The position numbers and the translations under genes were made by a program. From Psychrobacillus vulpis (GTDB lineage: Bacteria > Bacillota > Bacilli > Bacillales_A > Planococcaceae): a stretch of 64,000 bases of DNA. Positions 43,126 to 52,023 of the stretch are shown here, in pieces (the first letter of the stretch is position 1; each line of letters starts with the position of its first letter). Location: contig NZ_VDGI01000017.1 of NCBI RefSeq assembly GCF_006861825.1, positions 28,869-92,868 of the forward strand. The letters run 5' to 3'. The notes under the pieces are model-generated. The model saw only the letters and a list, made by a program, of their open reading frames with translations, did no database searches and was not told the DNA's origin.

Positions 43126-44001
43126 TTGGAACTATATACAAATTTACGTGAAGGGGAAAAAGGTGCTTGGATTAGTATTTGCATTTATATATCTCTTAGT
43201 ATCTTCAAACTAAGTGCTGGTTATATTGGCTCTTCAGAGGCTTTAAAAGCAGATGGTTTAAACAACTTCACAGATATAATTGCTTCCATAGCCATCTTGA
43301 TTGGGCTGCGAATATCACAGAAGCCACCAGATGATCATCATCAATATGGACATTTGCGTGCAGAAACGATTGCCTCCTTGGTAGCGGCATTTATCATGGC
43401 TTCCATTGGTATTCAAGTAATCATTCAAGCCATTACTCATTTGATAAACCCTATTGAGCAACAGCCTTCATTTCTAACCGCTATTGTTGCTTTCATCAGT
43501 GCGATTGTGATGTACGCAGTATACCGATACAATTTAAGATTAGGCACACGTATTAACAGTCCTGCAGTAAAAGCGGCTGCATATGATAATCGCTCCGATG
43601 CATTTGTAAGTTTGGGAGCGACTATAGGTATTATTGGTTCTATCATTGGATTTCCAATTTTAGATGGCATCACAGCATTAATTGTTGGGATCATTATTAT
43701 GATTACGGCTTACAATATTTTTCACGAAGCGGCATACACATTATCCGATGGGTTCAATGTGGAAGAAGCTGAATCGTTATCTACAATAGTAAAGCATGTG
43801 ATAGGCGTAGAAACTGTAAAAAATTTCAAAGGAAGAATGCATGGTAATCTTATGTTTATCGATTTAACAGTTACGGTCGATCCAACTCTTAATGTCATTG
43901 ACAGTCACCGAATAACAGAAGAAATTGAACAAAAAATTATGAAGGTTAAACCTTTTTCAGTCGTTCATGTTCATATAGAGCCACATATGGAAAATGATTG
44001 A
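43126..44001 (+). CDS. Cation diffusion facilitator (MneP/YeaB-like)
   Basis: 291 residues from TTG 43126 (AGAGG 7 bases upstream); the frame opens at 43060 over the previous terminator. Six membrane helices, with CDF metal residues in EALKADGLNNFTDIIASIA and AAAYDNRSDAFVSLGA, then a cytoplasmic domain ending VVHVHIEPH. It matches YeaB/MneP closely in YGHLRAETIASL. That group exports manganese; iron or zinc are alternatives. Confidence 0.88.
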   Translation: MELYTNLREGEKGAWISICIYISLSIFKLSAGYIGSSEALKADGLNNFTDIIASIAILIGLRISQKPPDDHHQYGHLRAETIASLVAAFIMASIGIQVIIQAITHLINPIEQQPSFLTAIVAFISAIVMYAVYRYNLRLGTRINSPAVKAAAYDNRSDAFVSLGATIGIIGSIIGFPILDGITALIVGIIIMITAYNIFHEAAYTLSDGFNVEEAESLSTIVKHVIGVETVKNFKGRMHGNLMFIDLTVTVDPTLNVIDSHRITEEIEQKIMKVKPFSVVHVHIEPHMEND

Positions 44002-44070
44002 TCGATTCTCTCACAAGATTGATCGATTATTGCGGTAGATTGATCGATTATCACGATAGATTGATCGATT
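43996..44070. repeat. Four direct repeats with 21-bp period
   Basis: GATTGATCGATT occurs exactly at 43996, 44017, 44038 and 44059, each followed by a different 9-base spacer. The first copy overlaps the stop codon of the cation transporter. The core contains the palindrome ATCGAT. Two helical turns between copies would place them on one face of DNA. Confidence 0.9.
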
Positions 44071-44083
44071 CCCGCTTTTCCAT

Positions 44084-44119
44084 AACACGGTGAGTTCAAA
44101 GTCTCTCACCGTGTTTTTT
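44084..44119 (+). terminator. Terminator after the cation transporter
   Basis: AACACGGTGAG pairs with CTCACCGTGTT followed by six T. It also abuts the end of the convergent response regulator gene. Confidence 0.88.
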
Positions 44120-44765
44120 ACAACCCACTTGGCTCTGTAAGTCCGTGCTTCACTGCATATAATGCAGCCTGTGTACGATCTTGGACTTGAAGCTTCGCGA
44201 ATATATTCGATATATGTGTTTTAACTGTTTTTTCGGTGACAAATAAGGACGAAGCAATTTCTCGATTGCTCTTTCCCTTAGTTAACTCTGATAAAACATC
44301 TTGTTCTCTCGGTGTTAAAGGATGTTCCTCATGTGGGCTTAATTTTACTGGCTCATATTCCTTCTGAAGTTGCGTTGTTGCTTCAGGATGTAATGTATTT
44401 TCTCCTCGCATTAATTTGCGAATAGCTTCTGCCAGTTCATCTGGTTCAATGTCTTTTAATTGATACCCAGCTGCTCCTGCTTTCAATGCTGGGATAACGT
44501 GATCTCTATCTGAAAAGCTTGTAAGCATTAAAATTTGAATTTGTGGATATTTTGCTTTTATTCGTTTTGTTGCTTGAATGCCATCCATTTCTGGCATGAC
44601 AAGATCCATTAAAACTACGTCTGGCTTCAAAGAAGTTGTCATTTCTACAGCTTCTCTACCATTCGTTGCTTCTCCAACGATATCCATATCCTTTTGTGTT
44701 TTTAAGAAGAACATTAAACCTCTTCTTACTACATGATGGTCGTCTGCGATTAATACTCGTATCAT
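44118..44765 (-). CDS. yhcZ: NarL/LuxR-family response regulator (YhcZ/AirR-like)
   Basis: 215 residues: receiver domain (IRVLIADDHHVVRRGL, VVLMDLVMPEMDG, KAGAAGYQLKD) and LuxR helix-turn-helix (PLTPREQDVLSELTKGKSNREIASSLFVTEKTVKTHISNIF). GGGGGG is 6 bases before the ATG. It follows its kinase by 11 bases. Confidence 0.88.
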   Translation of the reverse strand: MIRVLIADDHHVVRRGLMFFLKTQKDMDIVGEATNGREAVEMTTSLKPDVVLMDLVMPEMDGIQATKRIKAKYPQIQILMLTSFSDRDHVIPALKAGAAGYQLKDIEPDELAEAIRKLMRGENTLHPEATTQLQKEYEPVKLSPHEEHPLTPREQDVLSELTKGKSNREIASSLFVTEKTVKTHISNIFAKLQVQDRTQAALYAVKHGLTEPSGL

Positions 44766-44776
44766 GCGTATCCCCC

Positions 44777-45892
44777 CTAATATGGTAAACGTACTAAAAT
44801 TTCTGTTCCTTTATTCCATTCCGTCACCCAATCCACAGTTCCTCCAACGGAATGTGCTCTGTCTCTCATGCTCTGTAATCCAATGGAAGGTAGATTTTTG
44901 GATTCACTCATGTGGAATCCACATCCTTCATCTTTAACAACTAGAAGTACATCTGTAGACGTAATTGTTAAATATAGTTCTGCTCTTAAGACACCTGAAT
45001 GCTTTCGAATATTGTTTAATGCTTCTTGTGCAATGCGAAATAGTGTCTCCTCAATACTTGCAGGTAGATTAATGACACCTTTTACATTGACCGTTAGTGT
45101 TAATCCTAAAATCTCCCCGTAACCTTTCAACCCTTCTATTATCCCAGATTCCAAACCTTTCGGACGAAGCTGCCATATAAGTGCCCGCATTTCTGTTAGG
45201 GCATCTTGTGTTAAATATTGAATTTCTTTAAATGTGTTTTTTATTTCTTGATGCTCGGTCATTTCTATCCCACCGCGAGCCGTTAATGTAACCGAAAATA
45301 GCAATTGATTTACCGAATCATGCAAATCCCGTGCTAGACGATTTCTTTCTTGAACTAATGCAACTTGCTGCTCCTGCTTTGTCAAAAATATTCGTTTTAT
45401 CGCAGACCCAATTTGAAATGCGACAGACTCTAGTAGCGCAAGCTCCCCTTCAGAGAAGCGAATCGTATTGGGCGTGGCTACATTTAAAAGACCAAATCTC
45501 TCCTGTCCCGATTGTAATGGAACTGTTGCATGATGTGTGATTCCGTCATTGTCTTCATCGTTCGTCTTTCTTGCATTAACAATCCGCTTACACTCAATAA
45601 TATTAGAAGCTTTTTTTAGCTCACCATTTCGAAATCTTGATACACACCAACATCCACCCTTTTGCAAATGCCTGCAATCATTTTGTTTAAGTGCTTTCGG
45701 CAAATTTTCGTGAGAGATAAGCTGTTGTTTTCCTTTTTCATCGATAAAGAAAATCCATCCGGTCTCAAAAATAGTACCTTCCAGTAGCTTTTGGAGTGCT
45801 CCTTGCAGCATATTTTCCATTTCGGTTTCTTCATTTAAAAACTCTGCAATTTCTTTTAATAATTCTATATTTGAGAGTTCATTTGACTGCAT
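44777..45892 (-). CDS. yhcY: GAF-domain histidine kinase with Fe-S-type Cys motif (YhcY/AirS-like)
   Basis: 371 residues from ATG 45892 (GGAGGAG upstream). A GAF domain (about 20-165) precedes the HisKA_3 segment QERNRLARDLHDSVNQLLFSV and a HATPase with DEGCGF. No membrane helix, so it senses inside the cell. The GAF domain holds CRHLQKGGCWC and a further Cys in NIIECKR, spacing C-x7-C-x-C-x17-C, close to the pattern reported for staphylococcal AirS, whose [2Fe-2S] cluster senses oxygen and oxidants. A redox-sensing role is inferred. Confidence 0.85.
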   Translation of the reverse strand: MQSNELSNIELLKEIAEFLNEETEMENMLQGALQKLLEGTIFETGWIFFIDEKGKQQLISHENLPKALKQNDCRHLQKGGCWCVSRFRNGELKKASNIIECKRIVNARKTNDEDNDGITHHATVPLQSGQERFGLLNVATPNTIRFSEGELALLESVAFQIGSAIKRIFLTKQEQQVALVQERNRLARDLHDSVNQLLFSVTLTARGGIEMTEHQEIKNTFKEIQYLTQDALTEMRALIWQLRPKGLESGIIEGLKGYGEILGLTLTVNVKGVINLPASIEETLFRIAQEALNNIRKHSGVLRAELYLTITSTDVLLVVKDEGCGFHMSESKNLPSIGLQSMRDRAHSVGGTVDWVTEWNKGTEILVRLPY

Positions 45893-45983
45893 GTAAACTC
45901 CTCCATGTATATAATCCACTTATATTCTATCTTAACATTTATTGTTACCTACTTGCGAAAACAAATCATCATACTTTTGACTG

Positions 45984-46025
45984 AAAAAAAGGCGAAGAAT
46001 TAGCTTTTTCACTAATCTTCGCCTT
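45984..46025 (-). terminator. Terminator of pgcA
   Basis: Minus strand AAGGCGAAGATTAG pairs with CTAATTCTTCGCC, followed by seven T. Confidence 0.9.
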
Positions 46026-46035
46026 CATTTTCTGT

Positions 46036-47757
46036 TTAGTCTTCTAAATATATATTCATAGTAGCAGTAAATGATGTCTTCAAAGCTTCTAGCTTCTCGA
46101 TGCTTTCCTGTTCTGATTCGCTTGTCACGCCGAAATAATATTTTATCTTCGGTTCCGTTCCACTTGGCCTTACACATACCCACGAACCATCAGCAAGGAA
46201 ATACTTAATCACATTCGATTTTGGTAATAAAAGCTGCTCCGCTTCTCTACCGTCCGTAAAAGTTCTTTGTTGGATGTAGTAATCCTCTTGCGATTGTATT
46301 GTTACTCCTGCAACATCTGATAGTTTATTTATACGAACTTGTTCGAGTAAATTTTTGATCGTATTTGCTCCACTAACACCTTTTTTCGTTACAGATACTA
46401 GACCTTCTAGGTAATAGCCATGTCTTTCATATAATACATGTAATAAATCCACTAATGTCATACCTTGTTTTTTATAATAAGCAGCTGCTTCTACAATTGC
46501 TAATACACTTTGTATTGCATCTTTATCGCGAGCAAAGCTTTTTACTAGATAGCCATAGCTTTCTTCATAGCCAAATAAAAACTGATATTCCTTTGTCTCT
46601 TCGTATTGTTTAATCTTTTCACCAATAAATTTAAAGCCAGTCAATACATCTTCTGTACTTGCCCCATGGTACTCTGCAATAACTCGACCAAAATCAGAAG
46701 TTACAATCGTCTTAAAAATACGACCTTTTGCTGGCATTTCACCTTTTTCTTTCTTTTGTGTTAATAGATATTCGATTAAAATAGCACCTGTTTGATTGCC
46801 AGTTAACAGCTTATAGCCTCCGTCTGTTTTAACTGCTAGTCCAACGCGGTCCCCATCAGGATCTACTGCAACAAGAATATCTGCATCATATTTGTTTCCA
46901 TACTGAACTGCATATTCAAAAGCACTTTGTTCTTCTGGATTTGGAGATATTAAAGTTGGAAATTCACCATTCGGTTCCATTTGTTCTTCTACGTAATAAA
47001 TATGCTTATACCCAGTTTCACTTAAAATTCGTTTAACAGTTTTACCAGAAGCTCCGTGAAGTGGTGTAACGACTACTTTCAAATCAGTGTTTGAAGCTAA
47101 CATTGGATTTTCTTGGACTGTTTTTAATTGTTCGATATATGCTTTATCGATTTCTTCATCTAAATGAACAACTAGATTTTCATCCACATCGTTTCTTTTT
47201 ATATGTAAAGCATCTCCAGCTTGGTTGACATATTGAATGACAGCATCTGCATCATGAAGATTTAGTTGTGCTCCGTCTTCTCCATATACTTTGTATCCAT
47301 TGTATTCAGGTGGATTATGACTTGCCGTAATTACAATACCCATATATGCATGTAGCTGTCGAACTGAATAGGAAAGCTGTGGTGTCGTTCTAGGTTCACT
47401 ATATAAATAAGCCTTTACACCATTTGAAGCTAACGTATGTGCTGCCTCACGTGCAAATTCAGGTGAATGTCTGCGACTATCATAAGCAATTACTACTCCA
47501 CGACTCATCGCATCTGATCCTGCAGCCTTTATATAAGAAGCTAGTCCTGTAGTAGCTTTACGAATCGTATAAGTATTCATACGATTCGTACCTGCTCCTA
47601 TCTCTCCTCGCATTCCACCCGTACCAAATTCTAAATCTCGGTAAAATGCGTCCTCCATTCTTTTTTCATCTCTTGCTAATTGCTGCAGATCTTCCTTCCA
47701 AACAGACTCTATTTCATCATAGCTATTCCATTGTTCGAATAATTGTTTAAACGACAT
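46036..47757 (-). CDS. pgcA: Phosphoglucomutase PgcA (YhxB)
   Basis: 573 residues, four-domain phosphohexomutase: active-site serine loop TASHNPPEYNGYK (about 140-152), metal loop DPDGDRVG, sugar-binding GYEESYGY, and phosphate-binding RPSGTEPKIK. It converts glucose-6-phosphate to glucose-1-phosphate for UDP-glucose, hence wall teichoic acid and glycolipid synthesis. GGGAG precedes the ATG. Confidence 0.94.
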   Translation of the reverse strand: MSFKQLFEQWNSYDEIESVWKEDLQQLARDEKRMEDAFYRDLEFGTGGMRGEIGAGTNRMNTYTIRKATTGLASYIKAAGSDAMSRGVVIAYDSRRHSPEFAREAAHTLASNGVKAYLYSEPRTTPQLSYSVRQLHAYMGIVITASHNPPEYNGYKVYGEDGAQLNLHDADAVIQYVNQAGDALHIKRNDVDENLVVHLDEEIDKAYIEQLKTVQENPMLASNTDLKVVVTPLHGASGKTVKRILSETGYKHIYYVEEQMEPNGEFPTLISPNPEEQSAFEYAVQYGNKYDADILVAVDPDGDRVGLAVKTDGGYKLLTGNQTGAILIEYLLTQKKEKGEMPAKGRIFKTIVTSDFGRVIAEYHGASTEDVLTGFKFIGEKIKQYEETKEYQFLFGYEESYGYLVKSFARDKDAIQSVLAIVEAAAYYKKQGMTLVDLLHVLYERHGYYLEGLVSVTKKGVSGANTIKNLLEQVRINKLSDVAGVTIQSQEDYYIQQRTFTDGREAEQLLLPKSNVIKYFLADGSWVCVRPSGTEPKIKYYFGVTSESEQESIEKLEALKTSFTATMNIYLED

Positions 47758-47776
47758 TTAGTGAAACTCCCATTCT

Positions 47777-49318
47777 TCATTTTTTATAATCAATATTATA
47801 TACATCGTGTCGACGGTCTTTTAAATGTTTAACTGTTCCATCTTGACGTTGTCGTCTTAAAATTTCTAAATCGACATCTCCTATTAACACCATCTCCACA
47901 TTAGGTTCGGTTTCTCCTACGATACCATCTCGTGCAAATTCAAAATCAGAAGGTGCAAAAATAGCTGATTGTGCGTATTGGATGTCCATGTTTTCCGTTT
48001 GAGGTAAGTTTCCAACTGTACCTGAGATGACTGTATAAATTTGATTTTCAATTGCTCTAGCTTGTGCACAATACCGAACTCGTAGATATCCTTGACGATC
48101 CTCTGTACAAAACGGAGAGAAAATGATGTTTGCCCCCATATCTGTAGCAATTCTTGCAAGCTCAGGAAATTCAATATCATAACAAATTTGAATAGCAATT
48201 TTTCCGCAGTCTGTGTCAAATACTTGTACGGAATCCCCTGCACTAATGCCCCACCATTTACGTTCGTTTGGAGTAATGTGGATTTTATATTGCTTGTCAA
48301 TCGCACCATCACGATGGAATAAATACGCGATATTATATATTTCTTCATTTTCTTCTTCTACAAAATGAGAGCCAGCAATAATATTAATGTTGTATCGTAC
48401 AGCTAAATCCGCAAATAATTCCATGTATTGCGGCGTGTATTCCGTTAATTTACGTACTGCTTGACTAGGTGAAGGTTCATCTAGGAATGACATTAACTGT
48501 GTTGTAAATATTTCTGGAAACACAACAAAGTCTGATTGTGCATCCGAAGCCACATCAACAAAATACTCACATTGATGTGCAAATTCTTCAAAGGAATTAA
48601 TTTTGCGCATCATATATTGCACAGCACATATTCGAACCGGATAACTAGTTTTAAAATGACGCTTCGATAGAGGGATGTAGTCTATATTATTCCATTCCAT
48701 CAATGTAGCATATTTAGCTGATGCTCTATCATCTGGTAAGTAGTTAGGGTTGATACGCATTAATGTGAACCCATTCATCAACTGGAATGTTAATACAGGG
48801 TCGTATATTTTATGGCGAGATACAGCCGTTACATATTCCCTAGGCGACATCTCTTTTGCATGTTTATGATAGTTCGGAATACGACCACCAATAATAATTG
48901 ATTTTAAATTGAATTGTCTAGCAATATCTTTTCTTCCCTCGTATAACCGCTGACCGACCTTCATTCTTCTATAATCAGGATGTACCATCACTTCAATCCC
49001 GTATAAATTGTATCCTTCTGGATTATGGTTCGTAATATACCCGGAATCTGTTACATCAGACCATGAATGACGATCATCGTACTCATCAAAATTTATGATT
49101 AAACTTGAACAAGATCCAATCACTTTTCCATCTAATTCAGCTACTAATTGCCCTTCTGGAAATATCGTTAAGTGACTGCGTAAATGCGCCACCTCCCAAG
49201 GATCCATTCCTGGAAAACAAAGTCGTTGGATTTCTAAAATGGACTCAATATCGGAAAAAGTAGTTTGTCTAATAATCATGCTTTTTTCAAATTGAGATAA
49301 ATCAAATTCTTCTGACAT
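47777..49318 (-). CDS. yhcX: GNAT acetyltransferase-nitrilase fusion (YhcX)
   Basis: 513 residues, equal to B. subtilis YhcX. N-terminal GNAT domain (about 10-190, GIEVMVHPDYRRMKVGQRLYEGR) and C-terminal carbon-nitrogen hydrolase with the Glu-Lys-Cys triad in VVFPEIFTT, QYKIHITPNE and IAIQICYDIEFPE. ATG 49318 follows GAGGAG by 8 bases. Substrate unknown; possibly metabolite repair. Confidence 0.93.
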   Translation of the reverse strand: MSEEFDLSQFEKSMIIRQTTFSDIESILEIQRLCFPGMDPWEVAHLRSHLTIFPEGQLVAELDGKVIGSCSSLIINFDEYDDRHSWSDVTDSGYITNHNPEGYNLYGIEVMVHPDYRRMKVGQRLYEGRKDIARQFNLKSIIIGGRIPNYHKHAKEMSPREYVTAVSRHKIYDPVLTFQLMNGFTLMRINPNYLPDDRASAKYATLMEWNNIDYIPLSKRHFKTSYPVRICAVQYMMRKINSFEEFAHQCEYFVDVASDAQSDFVVFPEIFTTQLMSFLDEPSPSQAVRKLTEYTPQYMELFADLAVRYNINIIAGSHFVEEENEEIYNIAYLFHRDGAIDKQYKIHITPNERKWWGISAGDSVQVFDTDCGKIAIQICYDIEFPELARIATDMGANIIFSPFCTEDRQGYLRVRYCAQARAIENQIYTVISGTVGNLPQTENMDIQYAQSAIFAPSDFEFARDGIVGETEPNVEMVLIGDVDLEILRRQRQDGTVKHLKDRRHDVYNIDYKK

Positions 49319-49447
49319 AATATTCACTCCTCAATTGATCACTGATATTTATTATATAACTCTTTTGTACACAGATAAAATAATTTACATGTTTTCAAAG
49401 AACGCTTATACTTTGAGTGGAGTTCAATGAAATAAAAGGAGAAACCT

Positions 49448-49873
49448 ATGACAAAAAAAGTGGAAAATTTAATGTTGTTTATGTGGACAGTGGCTTTTAC
49501 TGCAACACTTGGGTCCCTATATTTTTCAGAAGTCCGACAGTACGAGCCTTGTGAATTATGTTGGTACCAACGTATTCTAATGTATCCTCTCGTCATAATT
49601 TTAGGAGTTGCATATGCACAAAAGAATGCGAAGATAGCAGTCACATCTCTTACTTTCTCAATTATTGGGGCTTGTATTTCAGCATACCACTATAGCATTC
49701 AAAAACTAAGCTTTATGCAAGAATCTGCGCCAACTTGTGGTAGAGTTTCTTGTACAGGTGAGTATATTAACTATTTAGGATTTATTACAATTCCATTTTT
49801 AGCTTTAGTCGCATTTATTCTCATCATTATTAGTAGTATCTTAGTTTTAAAAAGTATTAAGGGGGAAAAATGA
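49448..49873 (+). CDS. bdbC: Disulfide bond formation protein, DsbB/BdbC type
   Basis: 141 residues, four membrane helices, with the quinone-linked Cys pair PCELCWYQRI (about 36-45) and the second pair in APTCGRVSCTGEY. It reoxidises a thiol oxidase using membrane quinone. ATGA overlap with the downstream thioredoxin-like gene implies a working pair. Confidence 0.88.
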   Translation: MTKKVENLMLFMWTVAFTATLGSLYFSEVRQYEPCELCWYQRILMYPLVIILGVAYAQKNAKIAVTSLTFSIIGACISAYHYSIQKLSFMQESAPTCGRVSCTGEYINYLGFITIPFLALVAFILIIISSILVLKSIKGEK

Positions 49874-50346
49874 GCATGAAGAAACTAGCCATATTTGGTG
49901 GAATTATTATTGCTATTTTCGTATTAATTATTGTATTAAATAGCCAAAAAAATAAAGATTCATTAGCGGACAACCCTTATGACAAAGACAACTTAAGACA
50001 GTCTACTATAGATCTAATAAAAGATCCAAACTATCAAAACATTATCCTTCCAGATAAGTTAAAAACGGAAATTTCGAGTGGCAAACCTGTTACTGTATAT
50101 TTCTTTAGCCCTGAATGTGTTCATTGTAAAGAAATGACTCCAAGATTAGTACCACTTGCAGAAGAAAAAGGTGTAAATATTGTAAAATACAATATACTTG
50201 AATATGAACAAGGTTGGGATGATTATTTAATCGAAGCTACTCCAACATTGATTCATTATAAAGATGGAAAAGAAGTAGCTAGAACAGTTGGTTCTCAACC
50301 AGATGATAATATTCTAGCATTTTTTGACCAAGTAGTTTTAAAATAA
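49870..50346 (+). CDS. Membrane-anchored thioredoxin-like protein
   Basis: 158 residues: N-terminal membrane anchor (KLAIFGGIIIAIFVLIIVLN), then a thioredoxin fold (about 65-158) with active site SPECVHCKEM and cis-Pro loop EATPTLIHY. Start in the overlap ATGA with bdbC; a second ATG two codons on is possible. Probably the thiol oxidase partner (BdbA/D role) outside the membrane. Confidence 0.85.
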   Translation: MSMKKLAIFGGIIIAIFVLIIVLNSQKNKDSLADNPYDKDNLRQSTIDLIKDPNYQNIILPDKLKTEISSGKPVTVYFFSPECVHCKEMTPRLVPLAEEKGVNIVKYNILEYEQGWDDYLIEATPTLIHYKDGKEVARTVGSQPDDNILAFFDQVVLK

Positions 50347-50351
50347 TTGGA

Positions 50352-50384
50352 AAGGTCATGTCTACTGGGCATGGCTTTTTTTTA
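50352..50384 (+). terminator. Terminator after the disulfide pair
   Basis: GGTCATG pairs with CATGGCT (G-U at one end) over a loop, then seven T. Confidence 0.7.
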
Positions 50385-50398
50385 AAGGAGAGTAATGA

Positions 50399-51247
50399 AT
50401 GTTACATACATTAACTTATACAGTGCCAGAAGATGGACTAACAATTGAAGCCATCCTACAACAAAAATGGAAGCTTGGTAAAAAGCTTATTCATGACTTA
50501 CGAATGCAAAAAGCTGTAACTAACAAAAATGGAGAACTTCTGCAATGGAAATTACCTAATAAAAAAGGCGATGTATTATTATTTTCATGGGAAGGCGAAT
50601 CATCTAATTATATTTCTTCCGATCAACTTCCGTTGTATATTGCATATGAAGACGAGTACCTATTAATTGCTTCCAAACCACGTGGAGTCACTACTCATCC
50701 AAACGAGACTGGTCAAAATCACACTTTGATGAATTTTGTTATGAACTATTTAAAAGGAAAAGGACAAAATTATGGGGAGCATGTCCATCGAATTGATGAA
50801 GGAACAAAAGGATTAGTAGTCATTGCCAAAAATCCAATTGTGAAAAGTATGCTAGATCGAATGCTAGAGACAAAAACAATTATTCGTACATATGAAGCAA
50901 TTGTGGAAGGACAAGTTAAAAATCAGCATGGTACTATACGTGCAGCCATAGGAAATGACCGTCATCACCCTACGAGAAGACGCGTTTCTCCATCTGGTCA
51001 ACTTGCTATTACACATTTTGAAGTAGTCGGCAGACATCCTGAATTTACGAAAGTTCATGCTATTTTAGAAACAGGACGCACTCACCAAATCCGTGTACAT
51101 TTTGCCCATTTGGGTCATCCAATTGTGGGAGATGAATTATATGGAGCCAAAAAAACACCGACAAAAATGTATGAACTACATGCATTTCGTGTCCAATTCG
51201 CTCATCCAATCACAGGCGAAATGATTGTAGTAGAGGATAAAAGATAG
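50399..51247 (+). CDS. yhcT: RluA-family pseudouridine synthase (YhcT-like)
   Basis: 282 residues. Catalytic motif HRIDEGTKGLVVIAKN with the active Asp (about 127), plus GRTHQIRVHFAHLGHPIVGDELYG. It isomerises uridine in rRNA or tRNA; the exact site is unknown. GGAG is 8 bases before the ATG. Confidence 0.9.
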   Translation: MLHTLTYTVPEDGLTIEAILQQKWKLGKKLIHDLRMQKAVTNKNGELLQWKLPNKKGDVLLFSWEGESSNYISSDQLPLYIAYEDEYLLIASKPRGVTTHPNETGQNHTLMNFVMNYLKGKGQNYGEHVHRIDEGTKGLVVIAKNPIVKSMLDRMLETKTIIRTYEAIVEGQVKNQHGTIRAAIGNDRHHPTRRRVSPSGQLAITHFEVVGRHPEFTKVHAILETGRTHQIRVHFAHLGHPIVGDELYGAKKTPTKMYELHAFRVQFAHPITGEMIVVEDKR

Positions 51248-51280
51248 ATTCTACAAGGAAATATGAGGGGGATTAATGAA

Positions 51281-51442
51281 ATGGAAGTTTGCCCATTATG
51301 TAATCTCGAAGTTCTGAAGGAACAACAAATTGTATTAAAAAATGAAAAATGTATGTTTGTCCAAATACCACAAGAAGTTTTAGTTGGTTCTGGCCTAATA
51401 ATTCCGATTGAACATCGTGAAAATGTCTTTGAAAGGAATTAG
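51281..51442 (+). pseudogene. Truncated HIT-family gene
   Basis: A good ribosome-binding site (GGGGG) and ATG start a 53-residue frame, MEVCPLCNLEVLKEQQIVLK ... SGLIIPIEHRENVFERN, the N-terminal third of a HIT protein. The frame then stops. The next frame reads KELDTG and, after another stop, REVK, resembling the expected continuation. The histidine triad is absent. Most likely frameshifted and deleted. Confidence 0.75.
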
Positions 51443-51481
51443 ATACTGGCTAAAGGGAAGTCAAAATAAAAGAAGTAATTC

Positions 51482-51521
51482 GTAAAAAAACAGTATCAGT
51501 ACTATTTGTCTCTGATACTGT
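51482..51521 (-). terminator. Hairpin with T run, possible distal terminator
   Basis: ACAGTATCAG pairs with CTGATACTGT; on the minus strand it leads into seven T. It is 500 bases beyond the aldo/keto reductase stop. Part of this sequence recurs at 51945-51971. Confidence 0.5.
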
Positions 51522-51971
51522 CAGCTTGTCGACAAATGATTTTTATGAATTAAAATGTATTAAGAACATAGTGATTATTGTGCTTTTCCTGTAGCAATCG
51601 CTCCAGGCGGGCGCTTTCCGCGGGCTCGCGCCAAGCCTCCTCGGCTTTGCCTACGGGGTCTTGGACTGTCTCGCTGTCCCGCAGGAGTCGCCGCCTTCCG
51701 CTTACTTTTTACTTCAATAAACAAAATAAGGACAATTAAAGCCTTTTCACTTGATGAGATGGGATAGTCAATCCGTTATTTTTATCAGATATTCAGAGAA
51801 ACGTTGATTGATCACAGCATCTTCAGATTTTCACTTTCAACTTTTGAAAAATAGGCAGGGCCCGCCACGGAAAGCGAAGTGGCGGGCCCTGCTGATTCTC
51901 TTATACAACTCTATTCATTGTAAAACGAATTTGTCTACAGTCTGACAGTATCAGGACTATTTGTCTCTGAT
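51490..51971. repeat. Block flanked by 27-bp direct repeats
   Basis: ACAGTATCAGnACTATTTG followed by TCTCTGAT occurs at 51490-51516 and 51945-51971 with one difference. Between them lie a type-A GC-rich repeat (51601-51703) and a perfect 14-bp GC stem (GCAGGGCCCGCCAC at 51855-51868 with its complement at 51879-51892, loop GGAAAGCGAA). No gene is visible in 51443-52023. Confidence 0.7.
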
Positions 51972-52023
51972 TAATTTAAACACCTGTTTCTTGTGATACA
52001 TGAACAACTATTATTTGTAATAG

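Noticed and set aside
43996..44070. CRISPR-like repeats
   Set aside because: A 12-bp core with 9-bp spacers is far too short for CRISPR.
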